NCBI GenBank assembly: GCA_030625965.1 | Contig: DAOUPV010000016.1 | Location: forward strand, 1 to 37,100 | Length of the DNA stretch: 37,100 nt | Reading direction: 5' to 3' | Source: Clostridia bacterium | GTDB taxonomy: Bacteria; Bacillota; TC1; UBA5767 | In this document: one piece after another, positions 26,377 through 36,892 of the stretch | How the letters are laid out: each line of letters begins with the position of its first letter | Position numbering within the stretch: the first letter of the stretch is position 1 | Notes under the pieces: model-generated | Told to the model about the DNA's origin: nothing | The model's database searches: none | Seen by the model: only the letters and a program-made list of their open reading frames with translations | Program-made: the position numbers and the translations under genes

Positions 26377-27630
26377 CTAGCCCATGAAGCCTTTATAGTG
26401 TCTCATGAGCAATTGGCTTTCCAGCTGTTTCATGGTATCAAGCGCAACGCCGACCATGATCAGCAAGCTCGTACCACCGAATTGGAAATTCACTCCGGTA
26501 AAAGCCCACAGCATGTTAGGCATCAGCGCAATCATCGCCAAGAACACGGCACCTGAAAATGTTACCCGGCTAACTACTTTTTCAATGTACTCCGCCGTAT
26601 ATCTTCCAGGTCTGTAGCCAGGAATAAATCCGCCATGCTTCTTCAGATTGTCCGCCACATCTACCGGATTGAAACTCATAGCCGTGTAGAAATAGGTGAA
26701 GAACAGAATCAGCAAGCCGTATGCCAGCATATACCAAATTGAGGTGAAATCGAACGTCCTGCTAACCCACTGGGCGAAACCGCTTGCCGGGAACCAGGAT
26801 GCGATTGTTGTTGGAAACATCAGGATACTCATCGCGAAGATGATGGGGATTACACCCGCTTGGTTCACCTTCAGGGGAATGTGAGTGCTCTGTCCGCCGT
26901 AGATCTTTCTACCGATCACGCGTTTCGCATACTGCACAGGAATTCTTCTCTCCCCTTCATGAATGGCGATGACACCAATGATTACCACTGCGGCAACAAA
27001 CAGGAATCCAACCATTGCCACCCAGCTCAGTTCGCCGCTTCTCAGATACTGCACGGTGGACACGATGCCACTCGGCAGTCTGGAAACGATACCAGCGAAG
27101 ATGATAATAGAAATCCCGTTTCCGATGCCTCGCTCAGTGATCATCTCACCCAGCCACATCAGGAAAGCCGTTCCGGCAGTCAGTGTTACCACGACGACCA
27201 CGTAGCTCAGGATACTCTGCGACTTCAGCGCCGGTTTCAGATAAACCGTCATTCCGATGCCTTGCAGTGTTCCTAGGATTACGGTTCCGTAACGTGTGAA
27301 CTGGACCAGCTTCTTCCTGCCTTCCGCGCCTTCCTTAGAGAGATTCTCCAAGTAAGGAATAACTACGGTCAGCAGATTTAAGATAATGCTGGCGTTGATG
27401 TAAGGCATGATTCCCAGGGCAAATACGGTGAAGTTCTTGAAAGAACCACCCGACATGATGTTCAGGAATCCAAAGAAATCGCCTTGGAACATGGATTCCA
27501 GTACAGTTTTGTCGATACCCGGTACAGGAATCGCTGCACCAATACGGTAAACAAGGATCATCAGCAGTGTGAATATCAGCTTGTCCTTGATTTCCCCAAC
27601 TTTGAAAGCGTTCCGAAACGTTTCAAACAT
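26377..27630 (-). CDS. secY: Protein translocase subunit SecY
   Basis: The channel subunit of the SecYEG translocase. The 417-residue protein has about ten transmembrane helices, with the N-terminal GAAIPVPGIDK plug region, YINASIILNLLTVV, the long cytoplasmic loop with PVQYAKR, and GGFIPGYRPGRYTAEYIEKV. The ATG overlaps the rplO stop codon as TAATG, indicating translational coupling. Confidence 0.98.
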   Translation of the reverse strand: MFETFRNAFKVGEIKDKLIFTLLMILVYRIGAAIPVPGIDKTVLESMFQGDFFGFLNIMSGGSFKNFTVFALGIMPYINASIILNLLTVVIPYLENLSKEGAEGRKKLVQFTRYGTVILGTLQGIGMTVYLKPALKSQSILSYVVVVVTLTAGTAFLMWLGEMITERGIGNGISIIIFAGIVSRLPSGIVSTVQYLRSGELSWVAMVGFLFVAAVVIIGVIAIHEGERRIPVQYAKRVIGRKIYGGQSTHIPLKVNQAGVIPIIFAMSILMFPTTIASWFPASGFAQWVSRTFDFTSIWYMLAYGLLILFFTYFYTAMSFNPVDVADNLKKHGGFIPGYRPGRYTAEYIEKVVSRVTFSGAVFLAMIALMPNMLWAFTGVNFQFGGTSLLIMVGVALDTMKQLESQLLMRHYKGFMG

Positions 27631-28079
27631 TAGATCACCTCAGCTTTTCCACCTGCTGCTTCAATCTTTTCCACAGCTGATTTACTAAATGCATTAGCTT
27701 TAACGATGAGCTTTCTTTCAAGTTCTCCGCTACCCAGTATCTTCACGCCGTCGCCCAATTTCTTGATGGCGCCGCTCTCTTTCAAGAGTTCCGGGGTAAT
27801 CTCTGTGTTGTCTTCAAATCTGTTGAGCTTGTCAACATTGATACTAATTATTTTTTTGGCAAATACGTTTGTGAATCCGCGCTTTGGAATACGGCGGATC
27901 AAAGGCATTTGGCCACCTTCAAAACCAGGTCTCACACCACCGCCTGAACGGGACTTCTGTCCGTCTTGTCCGCGGCCGGCTGTTTTGCCAAGACCAGATC
28001 CTGCGCCTCTTCCCTTACGGGTAGCTTCGGTTCTGGAACCTTTGGCAGGTTTCATTTCATGAAGTTTCAAAGCATCCAC
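27630..28079 (-). CDS. rplO: 50S ribosomal protein L15
   Basis: A late-assembly large-subunit protein, 149 residues. It has [39 protein letters not shown] near the N terminus, the glycine-rich extended region that threads into 23S rRNA, and a globular C-terminal domain. It is 3 bp after rpmD and overlaps secY by one base. Confidence 0.98.
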   Translation of the reverse strand: MDALKLHEMKPAKGSRTEATRKGRGAGSGLGKTAGRGQDGQKSRSGGGVRPGFEGGQMPLIRRIPKRGFTNVFAKKIISINVDKLNRFEDNTEITPELLKESGAIKKLGDGVKILGSGELERKLIVKANAFSKSAVEKIEAAGGKAEVI

Positions 28080-28082
28080 CTC

Positions 28083-28271
28083 CTATTCGTTGATTTCTTC
28101 CACTTTTACCAAGTGGGCTACTTTTTTGATTTTGCCAACTATGTCAGGCGTAGTAGTCTGAATAGCTGAGCTACCCAGTTTCTTGAGACCAAGACTTTTA
28201 ACAGTCTCACCTTGTCTCTTAGTACGTCCGATGGTACTGTTCACGAGTGTAATTTTAACTTTATTCGTCAT
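28083..28271 (-). CDS. rpmD: 50S ribosomal protein L30
   Basis: A small large-subunit protein of 62 residues with the family core KITLVNSTIGRTKRQGETVKSLGLKKLGSS and a short C-terminal helix. It lies between rpsE and rplO, its conserved position. Confidence 0.97.
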   Translation of the reverse strand: MTNKVKITLVNSTIGRTKRQGETVKSLGLKKLGSSAIQTTTPDIVGKIKKVAHLVKVEEINE

Positions 28272-28282
28272 GACAATACCCC

Positions 28283-28786
28283 CTAACCCAACAGTTCTTC
28301 GACGGATTTACCGCGAAGCTTGGCTACACTCTCTGCTGTCTTCAAAGATTTCAAACCTTCCATGGTCGCGTATACCATGTTGTTTACGTTTGAGGATCCC
28401 AAAGACTTGGACAGAATGTTCTTGATACCAGCCAACTCCAATACCGCTCTTGCGGGGCCACCGGCAATAACTCCGGTACCTTCCGAAGCCGGCTTAAGAA
28501 GAACAGCTCCTGCGCCGAATTTACCAATAATTTCGTGCGGGATACTGGTGCCCTTCAACGGAACTGTGATTAGCTCCTTCTTGGCTTTGTCAATGGCTTT
28601 CTTGATGGCGGACGGTACTTCATTGGCTTTTCCGTACCCAACGCCTACACGGCCTTTTCCATCTCCCACTACTACCAAAGCGGTGAAGCTCATACGGCGT
28701 CCACCCTTAACTACTTTGGATACACGGTTGATGGAAACAACCTTTTCTTCAAATTCACTTTTTTCGCGCTTATCTCTTCTTTGCAC
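28283..28786 (-). CDS. rpsE: 30S ribosomal protein S5
   Basis: S5 takes part in mRNA unwinding and decoding fidelity. The 167-residue protein has the double-stranded RNA-binding-like N-terminal domain ([33 protein letters not shown]) and [23 protein letters not shown] in the C-terminal domain. AGGAGGGCAACCG precedes the start, which reads TTG or the following codons; no alternative upstream start is better. Confidence 0.97.
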   Translation of the reverse strand: MQRRDKREKSEFEEKVVSINRVSKVVKGGRRMSFTALVVVGDGKGRVGVGYGKANEVPSAIKKAIDKAKKELITVPLKGTSIPHEIIGKFGAGAVLLKPASEGTGVIAGGPARAVLELAGIKNILSKSLGSSNVNNMVYATMEGLKSLKTAESVAKLRGKSVEELLG

Positions 28787-28801
28787 TCGGTTGCCCTCCT
28801 T

Positions 28802-29170
28802 TTAAAATTCCAATCCGCCTTCTCTAGCACCATCAGCCAGAGCTTTGACTCTTCCATGGTACAAGAAACCACCACGGTCGAATACAACAGATTTCAATTG
28901 TTTTTCTACAGCTTTTTCAGCGACCAGCTTGCCAACGGCTGCCGCGGCTTCAATAGTACTGCTACTCTCCAGTTTGCCGGCATTGCTCAGCTCCTTGGTA
29001 GATGCAGCAACCAAGGTCACACCAGCTACGTCATCAATAAGTTGAGCATAGATGTGCTTGTTGCTACGGTGTACCGCAAGTCTGGGACGCTCAGGAGTAC
29101 CACTGATATTTTTTCTAACTCTTCTTCTTTTCTTGATTCGAAGAGCTTTCTTATCATCTTTCTTAAACAT
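28802..29170 (-). CDS. rplR: 50S ribosomal protein L18
   Basis: L18 binds 5S rRNA and helps attach it to the large subunit. The 122-residue protein has a basic N-terminal tail, then [31 protein letters not shown] and the C-terminal [28 protein letters not shown]. It is followed 15 bp later by rpsE. Confidence 0.98.
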   Translation of the reverse strand: MFKKDDKKALRIKKRRRVRKNISGTPERPRLAVHRSNKHIYAQLIDDVAGVTLVAASTKELSNAGKLESSSTIEAAAAVGKLVAEKAVEKQLKSVVFDRGGFLYHGRVKALADGAREGGLEF

Positions 29171-29208
29171 ATTTACAGCTCCTTTAAATCGGATTTAGCA
29201 CCAGGCGT

Positions 29209-29745
29209 CTATGCGCCGGTCTTACCAACTTTTCTGCGGACATATTCGCCAGCGTATCTGATACCTTTGCCTTTGTAAGGCTCCGGGGGTCTTACTGCTC
29301 TGACGTTGGCCGCAAATGCGCCTACTTTAGCTTTGCTAATGCCTTTGATACTGATTTTTGTCGGTACAGGTACTTCCACCTGCAGATCATCACCCGGGTC
29401 CATCTCAACAGGATGCGAGTAACCGGCATTTACTACCAGTTTCTTGCCCTGTATCTGCGCCTTGTAACCAACTCCAACCATTTCCAGGTTCTTTTCGAAT
29501 CCCTGGGTCACACCGATCACCATGTTGTTGATCAGCGCTCTGGTCAAGCCGTGAAGAGCTCTGTGCTCTTTCTTGTCGCTAGGACGCGCAACAGTGATGA
29601 CACCGTCAGTTAGGTCAATTTTCATATCTTGATTGAATGTATCCTCCAAAGTGCCTTTCGGGCCTTTGACGGATACGTAATTCTTCTCGATTTTTACTTC
29701 GACTCCTGTAGGTACAGTAATCGGAGCATTTCCTATCCTTGACAA
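29209..29745 (-). CDS. rplF: 50S ribosomal protein L6
   Basis: L6 lies near the factor-binding site of the large subunit. The 178-residue protein has two repeated domains: [19 protein letters not shown] and [12 protein letters not shown] in the first, and [23 protein letters not shown] in the second. The C-terminal [25 protein letters not shown] is diagnostic. Confidence 0.98.
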   Translation of the reverse strand: MSRIGNAPITVPTGVEVKIEKNYVSVKGPKGTLEDTFNQDMKIDLTDGVITVARPSDKKEHRALHGLTRALINNMVIGVTQGFEKNLEMVGVGYKAQIQGKKLVVNAGYSHPVEMDPGDDLQVEVPVPTKISIKGISKAKVGAFAANVRAVRPPEPYKGKGIRYAGEYVRRKVGKTGA

Positions 29746-29761
29746 TGTTTACACCTCCTGT

Positions 29762-30160
29762 CTACCACACGTAGCAGATGATTTCTCCGCCTACTCCAGC
29801 TTTTCTGGCCTGTCTATCGGTCATTACGCCATTGGAAGTAGTCAGGATTGCAATGCCCAAGCCATTCAATACTTGTGGCACATCATCTTTTCCTACGTGT
29901 ACTCTCAAACCCGGTTTTGAAATTCTCTTCAATCCGGATATTACATGTTCTCTGTTCTCACCGTATTTCATGTAGACTCTGATTACACCTTGCAACGAAT
30001 CTTCCACGAACTCCCAATTCTTGATGAAGCCTTCTTCTTTCAGGATTTCAGCCAAAGCTTTCTTCATCTTTGAAGCAGGAATTTCTACAGTAGCTTTCAT
30101 AGCTGTATTCCCATTTCGAATTCTGGTTAGAAAATCCGCTATTGGATCAGTCATTACCAT
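29762..30160 (-). CDS. rpsH: 30S ribosomal protein S8
   Basis: S8 binds the central domain of 16S rRNA and in many bacteria also represses spc operon translation. The 132-residue sequence starts [18 protein letters not shown] and ends [19 protein letters not shown]. The first ATG has GGAGG seven bases upstream and is preferred over the second, two codons on. Confidence 0.98.
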   Translation of the reverse strand: MVMTDPIADFLTRIRNGNTAMKATVEIPASKMKKALAEILKEEGFIKNWEFVEDSLQGVIRVYMKYGENREHVISGLKRISKPGLRVHVGKDDVPQVLNGLGIAILTTSNGVMTDRQARKAGVGGEIICYVW

Positions 30161-30181
30161 GATTCAACCTCCTTCTGGATT

Positions 30182-30367
30182 CTACCAGCTGGCCTTCTTA
30201 ACGCCAGGGATTTCTCCTTTGTATGCACGCTCACGGAAACAAATTCTGCACATGCCGAATTTTCTGATGTAGCCGTGAGGTCTGCCGCAAATAGCGCAAC
30301 GATTATACGCTCTTACGCTATACTTAGGAGTTCTCTGTTGTTTGGCGATCATTGATTTTTTTGCCAT
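30182..30367 (-). CDS. rpsZ: 30S ribosomal protein S14, zinc-binding (type Z)
   Basis: The short 61-residue form of S14 with a zinc ribbon: C24-x2-C27 and C40-x2-C43 in [25 protein letters not shown]. Type Z S14 is the usual form in Firmicutes; a zinc-free paralogue elsewhere in the genome may replace it under zinc limitation. It lies between rplE and rpsH. Confidence 0.97.
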   Translation of the reverse strand: MAKKSMIAKQQRTPKYSVRAYNRCAICGRPHGYIRKFGMCRICFRERAYKGEIPGVKKASW

Positions 30368-30381
30368 CCCAAGTTTCCTCC

Positions 30382-30924
30382 TTATTTCTTCGTAAACGGC
30401 ATTCCCATGAACTCTAGAAGTCCGTAGGCTTCCTCATCCGTTTTAGCCGTTGTTACAAACGTGATATTCATTCCACGAATCTTGTCTATCTTGTCATAAT
30501 CAATCTCCGGGAAAATCAACTGCTCTTTAAGACCCATCGTGTAGTTTCCTCTGCCGTCGAATCCTTTGGCTGATACGCCACGGAAGTCACGGACACGAGG
30601 AAGCGACGCGTTGATCAAACGATCGGCGAATTCGTACATACGATTGCCTCTCATAGTGACTTTGGCACCAATCGGCATTCCTTCTCTTAACTTGAAGGTC
30701 GCGATGGATTTTTTCGCCTTGGTAACGATTGGCTTTTGACCAGTGATGGCCTCCAAATCAGCTACCGCCGCATCGACTACTTTGCTATTCTGGGTTGCTT
30801 CTCCAAGACCCATATTCACAGTAATCTTAGCCAGTCTAGGTACTTCCATTGGATTCTTGTAGCCGAATTTTTCCATCATCGACTCTTTAATCTCTCCAAG
30901 ACATCTGTCTTTCATTCTAGCCAA
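30382..30924 (-). CDS. rplE: 50S ribosomal protein L5
   Basis: L5 binds 5S rRNA and contacts P-site tRNA. The 180-residue protein has [84 protein letters not shown]. The start reads TTG with AGGAGG nine bases upstream; an ATG three codons later is too far from that site to be favoured. Confidence 0.97.
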   Translation of the reverse strand: MARMKDRCLGEIKESMMEKFGYKNPMEVPRLAKITVNMGLGEATQNSKVVDAAVADLEAITGQKPIVTKAKKSIATFKLREGMPIGAKVTMRGNRMYEFADRLINASLPRVRDFRGVSAKGFDGRGNYTMGLKEQLIFPEIDYDKIDKIRGMNITFVTTAKTDEEAYGLLEFMGMPFTKK

Positions 30925-30949
30925 GGCTGTTAGCCTCCTTTCAATCCTA

Positions 30950-31276
30950 TTACTTATCTACTACTTCGTTGCATTTCTTGCAAACACGGACTTTGGTACC
31001 GTTGTCCAAAATCTTGTGTCCCACTCTAGTGGCTGCGCCACAAGCCGGGCACACCAGCATTACATTCGAGCCGGCAATAGCTGCTTCCTTCTCGATGATG
31101 CCACCTTGTGGCATTTGCTGGGTCGGTCTTTGGTGTCTTTTTGCAACGCTAACTCCTTCAACGATTACCCGGCCGGAGCTGGTTACCACTGAAAGAATCT
31201 TTCCTTCTTTGCCTTTGTCTTTGCCTGCGATGACTTTAACCTTATCGCCCGCTTTGACGTGCATTTTCGGAGCCAT
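30950..31276 (-). CDS. rplX: 50S ribosomal protein L24, with C-terminal zinc-ribbon cysteines
   Basis: L24 initiates large-subunit assembly and lines the tunnel exit. The 108-residue protein has the KOW-type start [23 protein letters not shown] and [19 protein letters not shown]. Four cysteines near the end (C76, C79, C99, C102) form a likely zinc ribbon, common in Firmicutes and lost in some other groups. The ATG at 31276 has GGAGGTG six bases upstream; a GTG five codons earlier overlaps that site. Confidence 0.97.
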   Translation of the reverse strand: MAPKMHVKAGDKVKVIAGKDKGKEGKILSVVTSSGRVIVEGVSVAKRHQRPTQQMPQGGIIEKEAAIAGSNVMLVCPACGAATRVGHKILDNGTKVRVCKKCNEVVDK

Positions 31277-31303
31277 TGTATTCACCTCCACTTTTCTGCT
31301 GTT

Positions 31304-31672
31304 CTAAAGCACTTCAGGCGCCAAGGATACGATTTTCATGTATTCCCTGTCACGAAGCTCTCTGGCCACTGGGCCAAAGATACGTGTACCAACTGGTGTG
31401 CCGTCCTCTTTAATGATTACAGCTGCATTTTCGTAAAAACGGATATACGATCCATCCGCTCTTCTGAGCGGGCGTTTGGTGCGGACGATTACCGCTTTGA
31501 CGACTTCGCCTTTTTTTACAACGCCGCCGGGTGTTGCTACTTTAACGGCAGCGACGATTACGTCACCAACTCTTGCATATCTTCTTTTCGATCCACCTAG
31601 AGCTCGGATACATAGTACCTCTTTGGCTCCTGTATTATCTGCAATTTTTACTCGTGATTCCTGTTGAATCAT
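31304..31672 (-). CDS. rplN: 50S ribosomal protein L14
   Basis: A 122-residue protein at the subunit interface. It starts [27 protein letters not shown] and contains [43 protein letters not shown] and the family ending SLAPEVL. It lies between rpsQ and rplX. Confidence 0.98.
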   Translation of the reverse strand: MIQQESRVKIADNTGAKEVLCIRALGGSKRRYARVGDVIVAAVKVATPGGVVKKGEVVKAVIVRTKRPLRRADGSYIRFYENAAVIIKEDGTPVGTRIFGPVARELRDREYMKIVSLAPEVL

Positions 31673-31707
31673 CTCATTAACCCCCTCTTTGGCAGTCCTT
31701 TAGGCAA

Positions 31708-31974
31708 CTATATGGCCTTGCCCTTTTCAATGATTTCTATAACTCTCCATCGCTTGTCTTTGCTAAGGGGTTTGGTTTCCATCATTTTTACCTTGTCACC
31801 AATACCGCAAATATTGCCTTCGTCATGCGCTTTGTACTTCTTTGAAGTCTTTACACGACGGCCGTACAATGGATGTTTTTTGGAACTTTCAACGGTTACA
31901 ACCACTGTTTTATCCATTTTGTCACTTACGACGTAACCCACACGGGTCTTACGATTCGTATCTCTTTCTTCCAT
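31708..31974 (-). CDS. rpsQ: 30S ribosomal protein S17
   Basis: A primary 16S rRNA-binding OB-fold protein, 88 residues. It has [41 protein letters not shown] and [23 protein letters not shown], all diagnostic. It lies 36 bp after rpmC and 35 bp before rplN. Confidence 0.98.
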   Translation of the reverse strand: MEERDTNRKTRVGYVVSDKMDKTVVVTVESSKKHPLYGRRVKTSKKYKAHDEGNICGIGDKVKMMETKPLSKDKRWRVIEIIEKGKAI

Positions 31975-32010
31975 GGATAATCCTCCTTTTTCGTCTTTTC
32001 AACCTACCAG

Positions 32011-32217
32011 CTACATTGCTTTCGCTTGAGATACTTCCCTTTCTCTGAGAACGGTCTTTGCGCGAGCAATATCTTTCCTGACCTCTTTGATTCTCATCGG
32101 GTTATCTATTTGAGCAGTGGCCGCTTGGAATCTTAGATTGAAAAGCTCCTGTTTAAGCTCACCAACCTTCTGAACGATTTCTTCAGATGTCATATCTTTG
32201 ATTTCATTTGCTTTCAT
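32011..32217 (-). CDS. rpmC: 50S ribosomal protein L29
   Basis: A 68-residue, two-helix protein near the tunnel exit, where trigger factor and SRP dock. It starts [31 protein letters not shown] and has [17 protein letters not shown]. The ATG overlaps the rplP stop codon (TAATG), suggesting coupled translation. Confidence 0.97.
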   Translation of the reverse strand: MKANEIKDMTSEEIVQKVGELKQELFNLRFQAATAQIDNPMRIKEVRKDIARAKTVLREREVSQAKAM

Positions 32218-32642
32218 TAACCTTCACCACCCGCTTCAGAACTTATAAACTTGCATTTGTTTGGTAATTTAGCAGCAGCAAGACGCAATGCTTCGCGTGC
32301 TACTTCTTCCGATACACCAGCGATTTCGAACATCACACGGCCTGGCTTTACAGGTGCTACCCAATACTCCGGGGAACCTTTACCTTTACCCATACGGGTT
32401 TCAGCCGGTTTAGTTGTGATGGGTCTGTCCGGGAAAATCTTGATCCAGACTTTACCACCTCTTTTGGTGTAACGAGTCATGGCGATACGAGCCGCTTCAA
32501 TCTGTCTGGAAGTAATCCAAGCAGGTTCTTGGGCTTGCAAGCCAAACTCACCGTAGGTAACCGTATTGCCTTTGTAGGCTTTGCCTGTCATTTTTCTAGG
32601 TCTATGCGGTTTACGGTATCTTACTCTTTTTGGCATCAACAT
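32217..32642 (-). CDS. rplP: 50S ribosomal protein L16
   Basis: L16 helps position A-site tRNA. The 141-residue protein starts [14 protein letters not shown] and contains [50 protein letters not shown]-type sequence ([21 protein letters not shown]) and [20 protein letters not shown]. The first ATG is ten bases after GGAGG and fits the clostridial MLMPKR start. Confidence 0.98.
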   Translation of the reverse strand: MLMPKRVRYRKPHRPRKMTGKAYKGNTVTYGEFGLQAQEPAWITSRQIEAARIAMTRYTKRGGKVWIKIFPDRPITTKPAETRMGKGKGSPEYWVAPVKPGRVMFEIAGVSEEVAREALRLAAAKLPNKCKFISSEAGGEG

Positions 32643-32644
32643 GA

Positions 32645-33304
32645 TTACTTAACCTCCTTTTGAACATCCTTACTGCTCTCAGGAAGTATTTCACCGTGAC
32701 AGATCCAGGTTTTCACACCAATCTTGCCATAGGTCGTGTTGGACACAGCAGTTCCATACCGAACGTCAGCACGGATGGTGTGCAGAGGCACTTTGCCTTC
32801 GCTTGCCCATTCGGTTCTGGCGATCTCAGCACCACCAAGTCTACCAGCTACCTGCACCTTGATACCCTCGGCGCCTTGTCTCATGGCTCTTTGGATGGCC
32901 TGTTTCACTGCTCTTCTGAAGGAAACTCTGCGCTCCAGCTGGAATGCGATGTTTTCCGCAACCAATTGTGCGTCGATGTCAACCTTCTTGACTTCCACGA
33001 TGTTCAAATTTACTTGACGATCGGTCATTTTTACCAATTCTTGTCTCAGTGCGTCCACTTCAGTGCCGCCTTTGCCGATAACTACGCCCGGTTTAGCAGT
33101 GTGAATGGTCACCTTAAGACGATTGGCGAAACGCTCAATCTCGATGCGGGAAATACCCGCTTCGTACAGTTTTTTCTTAATGTATTCACGAACCTTAACG
33201 TCTTCGTGAAGCAATTTTGCATAGTCTTTGTTTGCGTACCACTTGGCATCCCAGTCCTGGATCACACCAAGTCTCATGCTCTTTGGATGTACTTTCTGAC
33301 CCAC
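32645..33304 (-). CDS. rpsC: 30S ribosomal protein S3
   Basis: S3 lines the mRNA entry channel. The 219-residue protein starts [24 protein letters not shown] and has the KH domain with [14 protein letters not shown] (75-88). The C-terminal domain has [31 protein letters not shown]. It lies 4 bp after rplV and 2 bp before rplP. Confidence 0.98.
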   Translation of the reverse strand: MGQKVHPKSMRLGVIQDWDAKWYANKDYAKLLHEDVKVREYIKKKLYEAGISRIEIERFANRLKVTIHTAKPGVVIGKGGTEVDALRQELVKMTDRQVNLNIVEVKKVDIDAQLVAENIAFQLERRVSFRRAVKQAIQRAMRQGAEGIKVQVAGRLGGAEIARTEWASEGKVPLHTIRADVRYGTAVSNTTYGKIGVKTWICHGEILPESSKDVQKEVK

Positions 33305-33308
33305 GCTG

Positions 33309-33647
33309 TTATACCTCCCTTTCGCTAACTACCACAGTAATGTGGCTGGTTCTTTTGCGGATCATGTCCGCTCTCCCCATGGCTCTAGGCTTGAATCGTT
33401 TCATGGTCGGACCTTCATCGATGAAGATCGCCGAAACGAACAAGTTGTTGATATCCATTTCAAAGTTATTCTCGGCATTAGAAACCGCGCTTTTCAAGAC
33501 TTTTTCAATCAAGAATGCGCCTTTTCTCGGAGTGAACTTCAATATGCCATAGGCTTCTCCGACATTCTTACCTCTAATCGCATCGGCGACTGAACGTGCT
33601 TTGAGCGGAGAAATTCTTATATACTTTGCTACAGCTCTTGTTTCCAT
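33309..33647 (-). CDS. rplV: 50S ribosomal protein L22
   Basis: L22 forms part of the exit-tunnel constriction. The 112-residue protein starts [27 protein letters not shown] and ends [16 protein letters not shown] reading frame extends 35 codons upstream into rpsS, but AGGGGG lies eight bases before the ATG at 33647, matching the family start. Confidence 0.97.
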   Translation of the reverse strand: METRAVAKYIRISPLKARSVADAIRGKNVGEAYGILKFTPRKGAFLIEKVLKSAVSNAENNFEMDINNLFVSAIFIDEGPTMKRFKPRAMGRADMIRKRTSHITVVVSEREV

Positions 33648-33666
33648 TACATAAGCCCCCTCTCTA

Positions 33667-33939
33667 CTATTTGCTGGTCTTGGAGCCAGCATGTCCTCTG
33701 TATGTTCTTGTCGGTGAAAATTCGCCCAGCTTATGGCCAACCATATCCTCACTCACATACACAGGAATATGCTTTTTCCCGTTGTGCACTGCAAAAGTGT
33801 GTCCTACCATCTGTGGAAATATGGTGGAACGTCTGGACCACGTCTTTACGATTTGCTTGCTGTCTACTTCGTTCATAGCCTCTACTTTTGCTAGTAGTTT
33901 CGGTTCGCAGTAAGGCCCTTTTTTTACTGATCTTGACAT
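33667..33939 (-). CDS. rpsS: 30S ribosomal protein S19
   Basis: A small-subunit head protein of 90 residues. It starts [24 protein letters not shown] and has [52 protein letters not shown]. It lies between rplB and rplV with tight spacing. Confidence 0.98.
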   Translation of the reverse strand: MSRSVKKGPYCEPKLLAKVEAMNEVDSKQIVKTWSRRSTIFPQMVGHTFAVHNGKKHIPVYVSEDMVGHKLGEFSPTRTYRGHAGSKTSK

Positions 33940-33957
33940 TGTCTGCTGCCTCCCCTC

Positions 33958-34791
33958 TTACTTAGCATAGCGTCTTCTTACAATAAACTTGTCAGAAGTT
34001 TTCTTTTTCCTTCTGGTTCTTGCGCCACGTGCAGGTTTGCCCCAAGGTGTTACTGGGTGCTTTCTACCTACTGGTGAACGTCCTTCACCACCACCGTGTG
34101 GGTGATCGTTCGGGTTCATTACAACACCACGTACGCTAGGTCTGATACCCAACCATCTAGAACGTCCCGCCTTACCGATGGTGATGTTCTCATGACTCAG
34201 GTTACCAACTTGGCCGATGGTGGCTCTGCAGCGGATGTGAATCATTCTCACTTCGCCGGACGGTAGACGCACTTGCGCGTACTTGCCTTCCTTAGCCATC
34301 AACTGAGCCACGGCGCCGGCTGTTCTAACAAGCTGGCCGCCTTTGCCTTCCTTGAGTTCGATGTTGTGGATCTGGGTGCCTACCGGAATGCTGCTCAAAG
34401 GCAGACAGTTACCCGGTTTGATGTCTCTTTCGCCACCAGAATAGATCGTGGTGCCAACTTTAAGACCTACCGGAGCCAGGATGTATCTCTTTTCGCCGTC
34501 TGCGTAGTGCAGCAACGCGATGTTGGCGGAACGGTTGGGATCGTATTCGATTGCCGCAACCTTAGCCGGGATATCGTCCTTGAGTCTCTTGAAGTCGATG
34601 ATACGGTATTGTCTTTTGTGTCCGCCGCCCTTATGTCGAACGGTTATTCTTCCCTGGTTATTACGACCGGATTTCTTTGGAAGCGGAGCAATCAATGATT
34701 TCTCCGGTGACGTTTTCGTAATTTCCTCAAACGTTGAAACGGTCATCGTTCTGATACCAGGGGAAGTAGGTTTGAACTTTTTAACTGCCAT
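33958..34791 (-). CDS. rplB: 50S ribosomal protein L2
   Basis: L2 lies close to the peptidyl transferase centre and stabilises subunit joining. The 277-residue protein has [53 protein letters not shown] and the C-terminal [36 protein letters not shown], with the His important for activity. Confidence 0.98.
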   Translation of the reverse strand: MAVKKFKPTSPGIRTMTVSTFEEITKTSPEKSLIAPLPKKSGRNNQGRITVRHKGGGHKRQYRIIDFKRLKDDIPAKVAAIEYDPNRSANIALLHYADGEKRYILAPVGLKVGTTIYSGGERDIKPGNCLPLSSIPVGTQIHNIELKEGKGGQLVRTAGAVAQLMAKEGKYAQVRLPSGEVRMIHIRCRATIGQVGNLSHENITIGKAGRSRWLGIRPSVRGVVMNPNDHPHGGGEGRSPVGRKHPVTPWGKPARGARTRRKKKTSDKFIVRRRYAK

Positions 34792-34816
34792 TTTTTATTC
34801 CTCCTTCAACTGATAT

Positions 34817-35104
34817 CTACAGGTTCTCGAACAGCTCAATTTTGCTGCCGGCCTTTAGCTTAACTATCGCTTTCTTGCGGTCAGAAGTTTTGCCCACGAA
34901 ACGACCCTGTCTTCTTTTCTTACCTCTGACTGTTACAGTGGTCACTTTATCCACATCAACATCAAATTGCTTCTTAACAGCATTCTTGATCTCGATCTTG
35001 TTGGCATCCGTATTAACGAAGAAAGTGTATTTGTTCTCTTCCATCATACTCAATGCTTTCTCGGTGACTACTGGACGAATCAGTACATCTTGAGGGTTAC
35101 GCAT
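34817..35104 (-). CDS. rplW: 50S ribosomal protein L23
   Basis: L23 is at the tunnel exit and docks trigger factor and SRP. The 95-residue product starts [28 protein letters not shown] and has [31 protein letters not shown] lies nine bases before the ATG at 35104; six further upstream codons in frame overlap that site and are excluded. It overlaps the rplD stop by 8 bp. Confidence 0.97.
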   Translation of the reverse strand: MRNPQDVLIRPVVTEKALSMMEENKYTFFVNTDANKIEIKNAVKKQFDVDVDKVTTVTVRGKKRRQGRFVGKTSDRKKAIVKLKAGSKIELFENL

Positions 35105-35723
35105 TTGCCAGCACCTCCTCAATTTTTTTAATAGCTTCTTCTGTCATAATCAATACATCTGCATTGACTATGTCATATACATTCATTTCATCCACAATGG
35201 CAGTCTTGATGCCTTTGATGTTGCTCGCAGAACGTACTACAGCGGGTTCTACAGCATTGGTAACCACCAACGCTTTTTTCTCCACTTTCAGGTTGCCAAG
35301 AACCTTGATCATCTCTTTGGTCTTAGGCTCCACGTTCAATGCATCCAACACAATCAGTTTTTCACTAGCCAATTTGTCAGACAAGACAGATCTCATCGCT
35401 ACTCTTCTAGCCTTTTTAGGCATGGTGTAGGAATAATCTCTGGGTTTGGGTCCGAATGCGACACCGCCGCCTTTCCAAATTGGGTTTCTTGAACTACCCA
35501 CTCTGGCACGGCCTGTACCTTTTTGTCTCCAAGGCTTTCTTCCTCCACCAGATACTTCTGCTCTGGTTTTGGTAGATTGCGTACCCTGTCTCTTGTTGGC
35601 CAATTGCATCACAACGACATTGTGTACAGTCGCTTCATTGAATTCAGCAGCAAATACAGAATCATTCAATTCCAAATCGCTTACTTTTTTCCCTTCAATA
35701 TTTACTACGGCTGTTTTAGCCAT
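35097..35723 (-). CDS. rplD: 50S ribosomal protein L4
   Basis: L4 reaches into the exit tunnel and in several bacteria autoregulates the S10 operon. The 208-residue protein has [60 protein letters not shown], the extended tunnel loop, and the C-terminal [24 protein letters not shown]. It lies between rplC and rplW. Confidence 0.98.
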   Translation of the reverse strand: MAKTAVVNIEGKKVSDLELNDSVFAAEFNEATVHNVVVMQLANKRQGTQSTKTRAEVSGGGRKPWRQKGTGRARVGSSRNPIWKGGGVAFGPKPRDYSYTMPKKARRVAMRSVLSDKLASEKLIVLDALNVEPKTKEMIKVLGNLKVEKKALVVTNAVEPAVVRSASNIKGIKTAIVDEMNVYDIVNADVLIMTEEAIKKIEEVLANA

Positions 35724-35745
35724 GGTTTTTTCCTCCTTTCTCAGA

Positions 35746-36372
35746 TTACTTAGCCTTTACAGCGCTACGTACAGTTACCAAGCCCTTTTTAGATCCTGGA
35801 ATCGCACCTTTGACTAAGATAACATTTCTGTCAACATCCACTTTTGCAACCGTTAGATTCTGTACGGTTACTCTGTTGCCACCCATGCGTCCTGGTAATG
35901 GTTTACCTTTGAATACACGAGCTGGGCCCATCGCTCCCAGAGAACCAGGTTTTCTGTGAAACCTAGAACCGTGCGACATTGGTCCACGGTGGTAATTATG
36001 TCTCTTAATTACACCTGCGAAACCTTTACCCTTGCTTTTGCCGATCACGTCCACCATCTCGCCATCTTCAAAGATGTCCAGCTTGATTTCCTGACCTACA
36101 GTATAGTCCGCCACATTGTCCACTCTGAATTCTCTCAGGTAGCGCGTGGGTGCCACACCAGCTTTAGCAAAATGGCCTTTGGATGGTTTGTTGACATTCT
36201 TTTCCTTGACCGGAGAAAAACCGACTTGAATTGCGTCATAGCCGTCGTTTTCCTTGGTTTTGATTTGCGTGACTACGCAAGGCCCTGCTTCGATTACTGT
36301 CACAGGAATTACCTTACCGTCTTGGAAGATTCGCGTCATTCCAAGTTTTTTGCCCAAAATTCCTTTAGACAT
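35746..36372 (-). CDS. rplC: 50S ribosomal protein L3
   Basis: An early-assembly large-subunit protein of 208 residues. It starts [32 protein letters not shown] and has [31 protein letters not shown], whose loop approaches the peptidyl transferase centre, and ends SAVKAK. It lies 35 bp after rpsJ. Confidence 0.98.
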   Translation of the reverse strand: MSKGILGKKLGMTRIFQDGKVIPVTVIEAGPCVVTQIKTKENDGYDAIQVGFSPVKEKNVNKPSKGHFAKAGVAPTRYLREFRVDNVADYTVGQEIKLDIFEDGEMVDVIGKSKGKGFAGVIKRHNYHRGPMSHGSRFHRKPGSLGAMGPARVFKGKPLPGRMGGNRVTVQNLTVAKVDVDRNVILVKGAIPGSKKGLVTVRSAVKAK

Positions 36373-36407
36373 ACTTAAGCACCTCCATATCCTTTACTTT
36401 CTGTTGC

Positions 36408-36716
36408 CTACAGCTTGATTTCAATATCCACGCCTGCCGGTAGGTCAATTCTCATCAAAGAATCCACCGTCTTCGGTGTCGGCTGGATAATATCAATCAG
36501 TCTTTTGTGAGTTCTCATCTCAAATTGCTCTCGGGAATCTTTATTCACGTGAGGTGATCTGAGAATGGTGAAGATGTTCTTTTCCGTAGGCAATGGTACT
36601 GGACCGGATACTGATGCGCCAGTATTCTTTGCTGTTTCCACGATGTTGTTTGCACTTTGATCCAAAAGTCTGTGATCGAATGCCTTCAGTCTGATTCTGA
36701 TCTTCTCGTTCGCCAT
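36408..36716 (-). CDS. rpsJ: 30S ribosomal protein S10
   Basis: S10 is a small-subunit head protein that also acts as NusE in transcription antitermination. The 102-residue protein has [72 protein letters not shown]. It is the first gene of the S10 operon. GGAGG lies eight bases upstream of the ATG, after a 176-bp spacer from tuf. Confidence 0.98.
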   Translation of the reverse strand: MANEKIRIRLKAFDHRLLDQSANNIVETAKNTGASVSGPVPLPTEKNIFTILRSPHVNKDSREQFEMRTHKRLIDIIQPTPKTVDSLMRIDLPAGVDIEIKL

Positions 36717-36892
36717 ATTACTTCCTCCTTCGCCCGTATTTCATGCGGACATACTCAGTGGAAAAACCTAGATTCCTTTAGGAAAAGGGCTAGCAACCTC
36801 CCACATCATCGCATATCAAAACGTAGTTCTAAAACGTGGCAAGAGTCAGGGGCGCTTGGCCCCTGACTTTTTGCCGCAACATTGCTATTATA
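36717..36892 (-). promoter_or_regulatory. Structured tuf-rpsJ spacer, probable S10-operon leader
   Basis: A long hairpin spans 36838-36875: a 10-bp inner stem (AGTCAGGGGC at 36844-36853 with GCCCCTGACT at 36859-36868), extended by GGCAA/TTGCC across a small bulge. On the minus strand no T-tract follows, so it is not a canonical terminator for tuf; the T-run is on the plus-strand side. Nearer rpsJ is a small TTCC-TAAA-GGAA hairpin flanked by CTAG repeats. No strong promoter was found. It may be a leader or processing structure between tuf and the S10 operon. Confidence 0.5.

Noticed and set aside
32660-33328. Plus-strand open frame of 222 codons
   Set aside because: It is antisense to rpsC, which is unmistakable; the long frame is a by-product of the rpsC codon pattern.
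36844-36868. Canonical Rho-independent terminator of tuf
   Set aside because: The stem is strong, but in the direction of tuf transcription it is not followed by a U-tract, so it is listed as a leader or processing structure instead.
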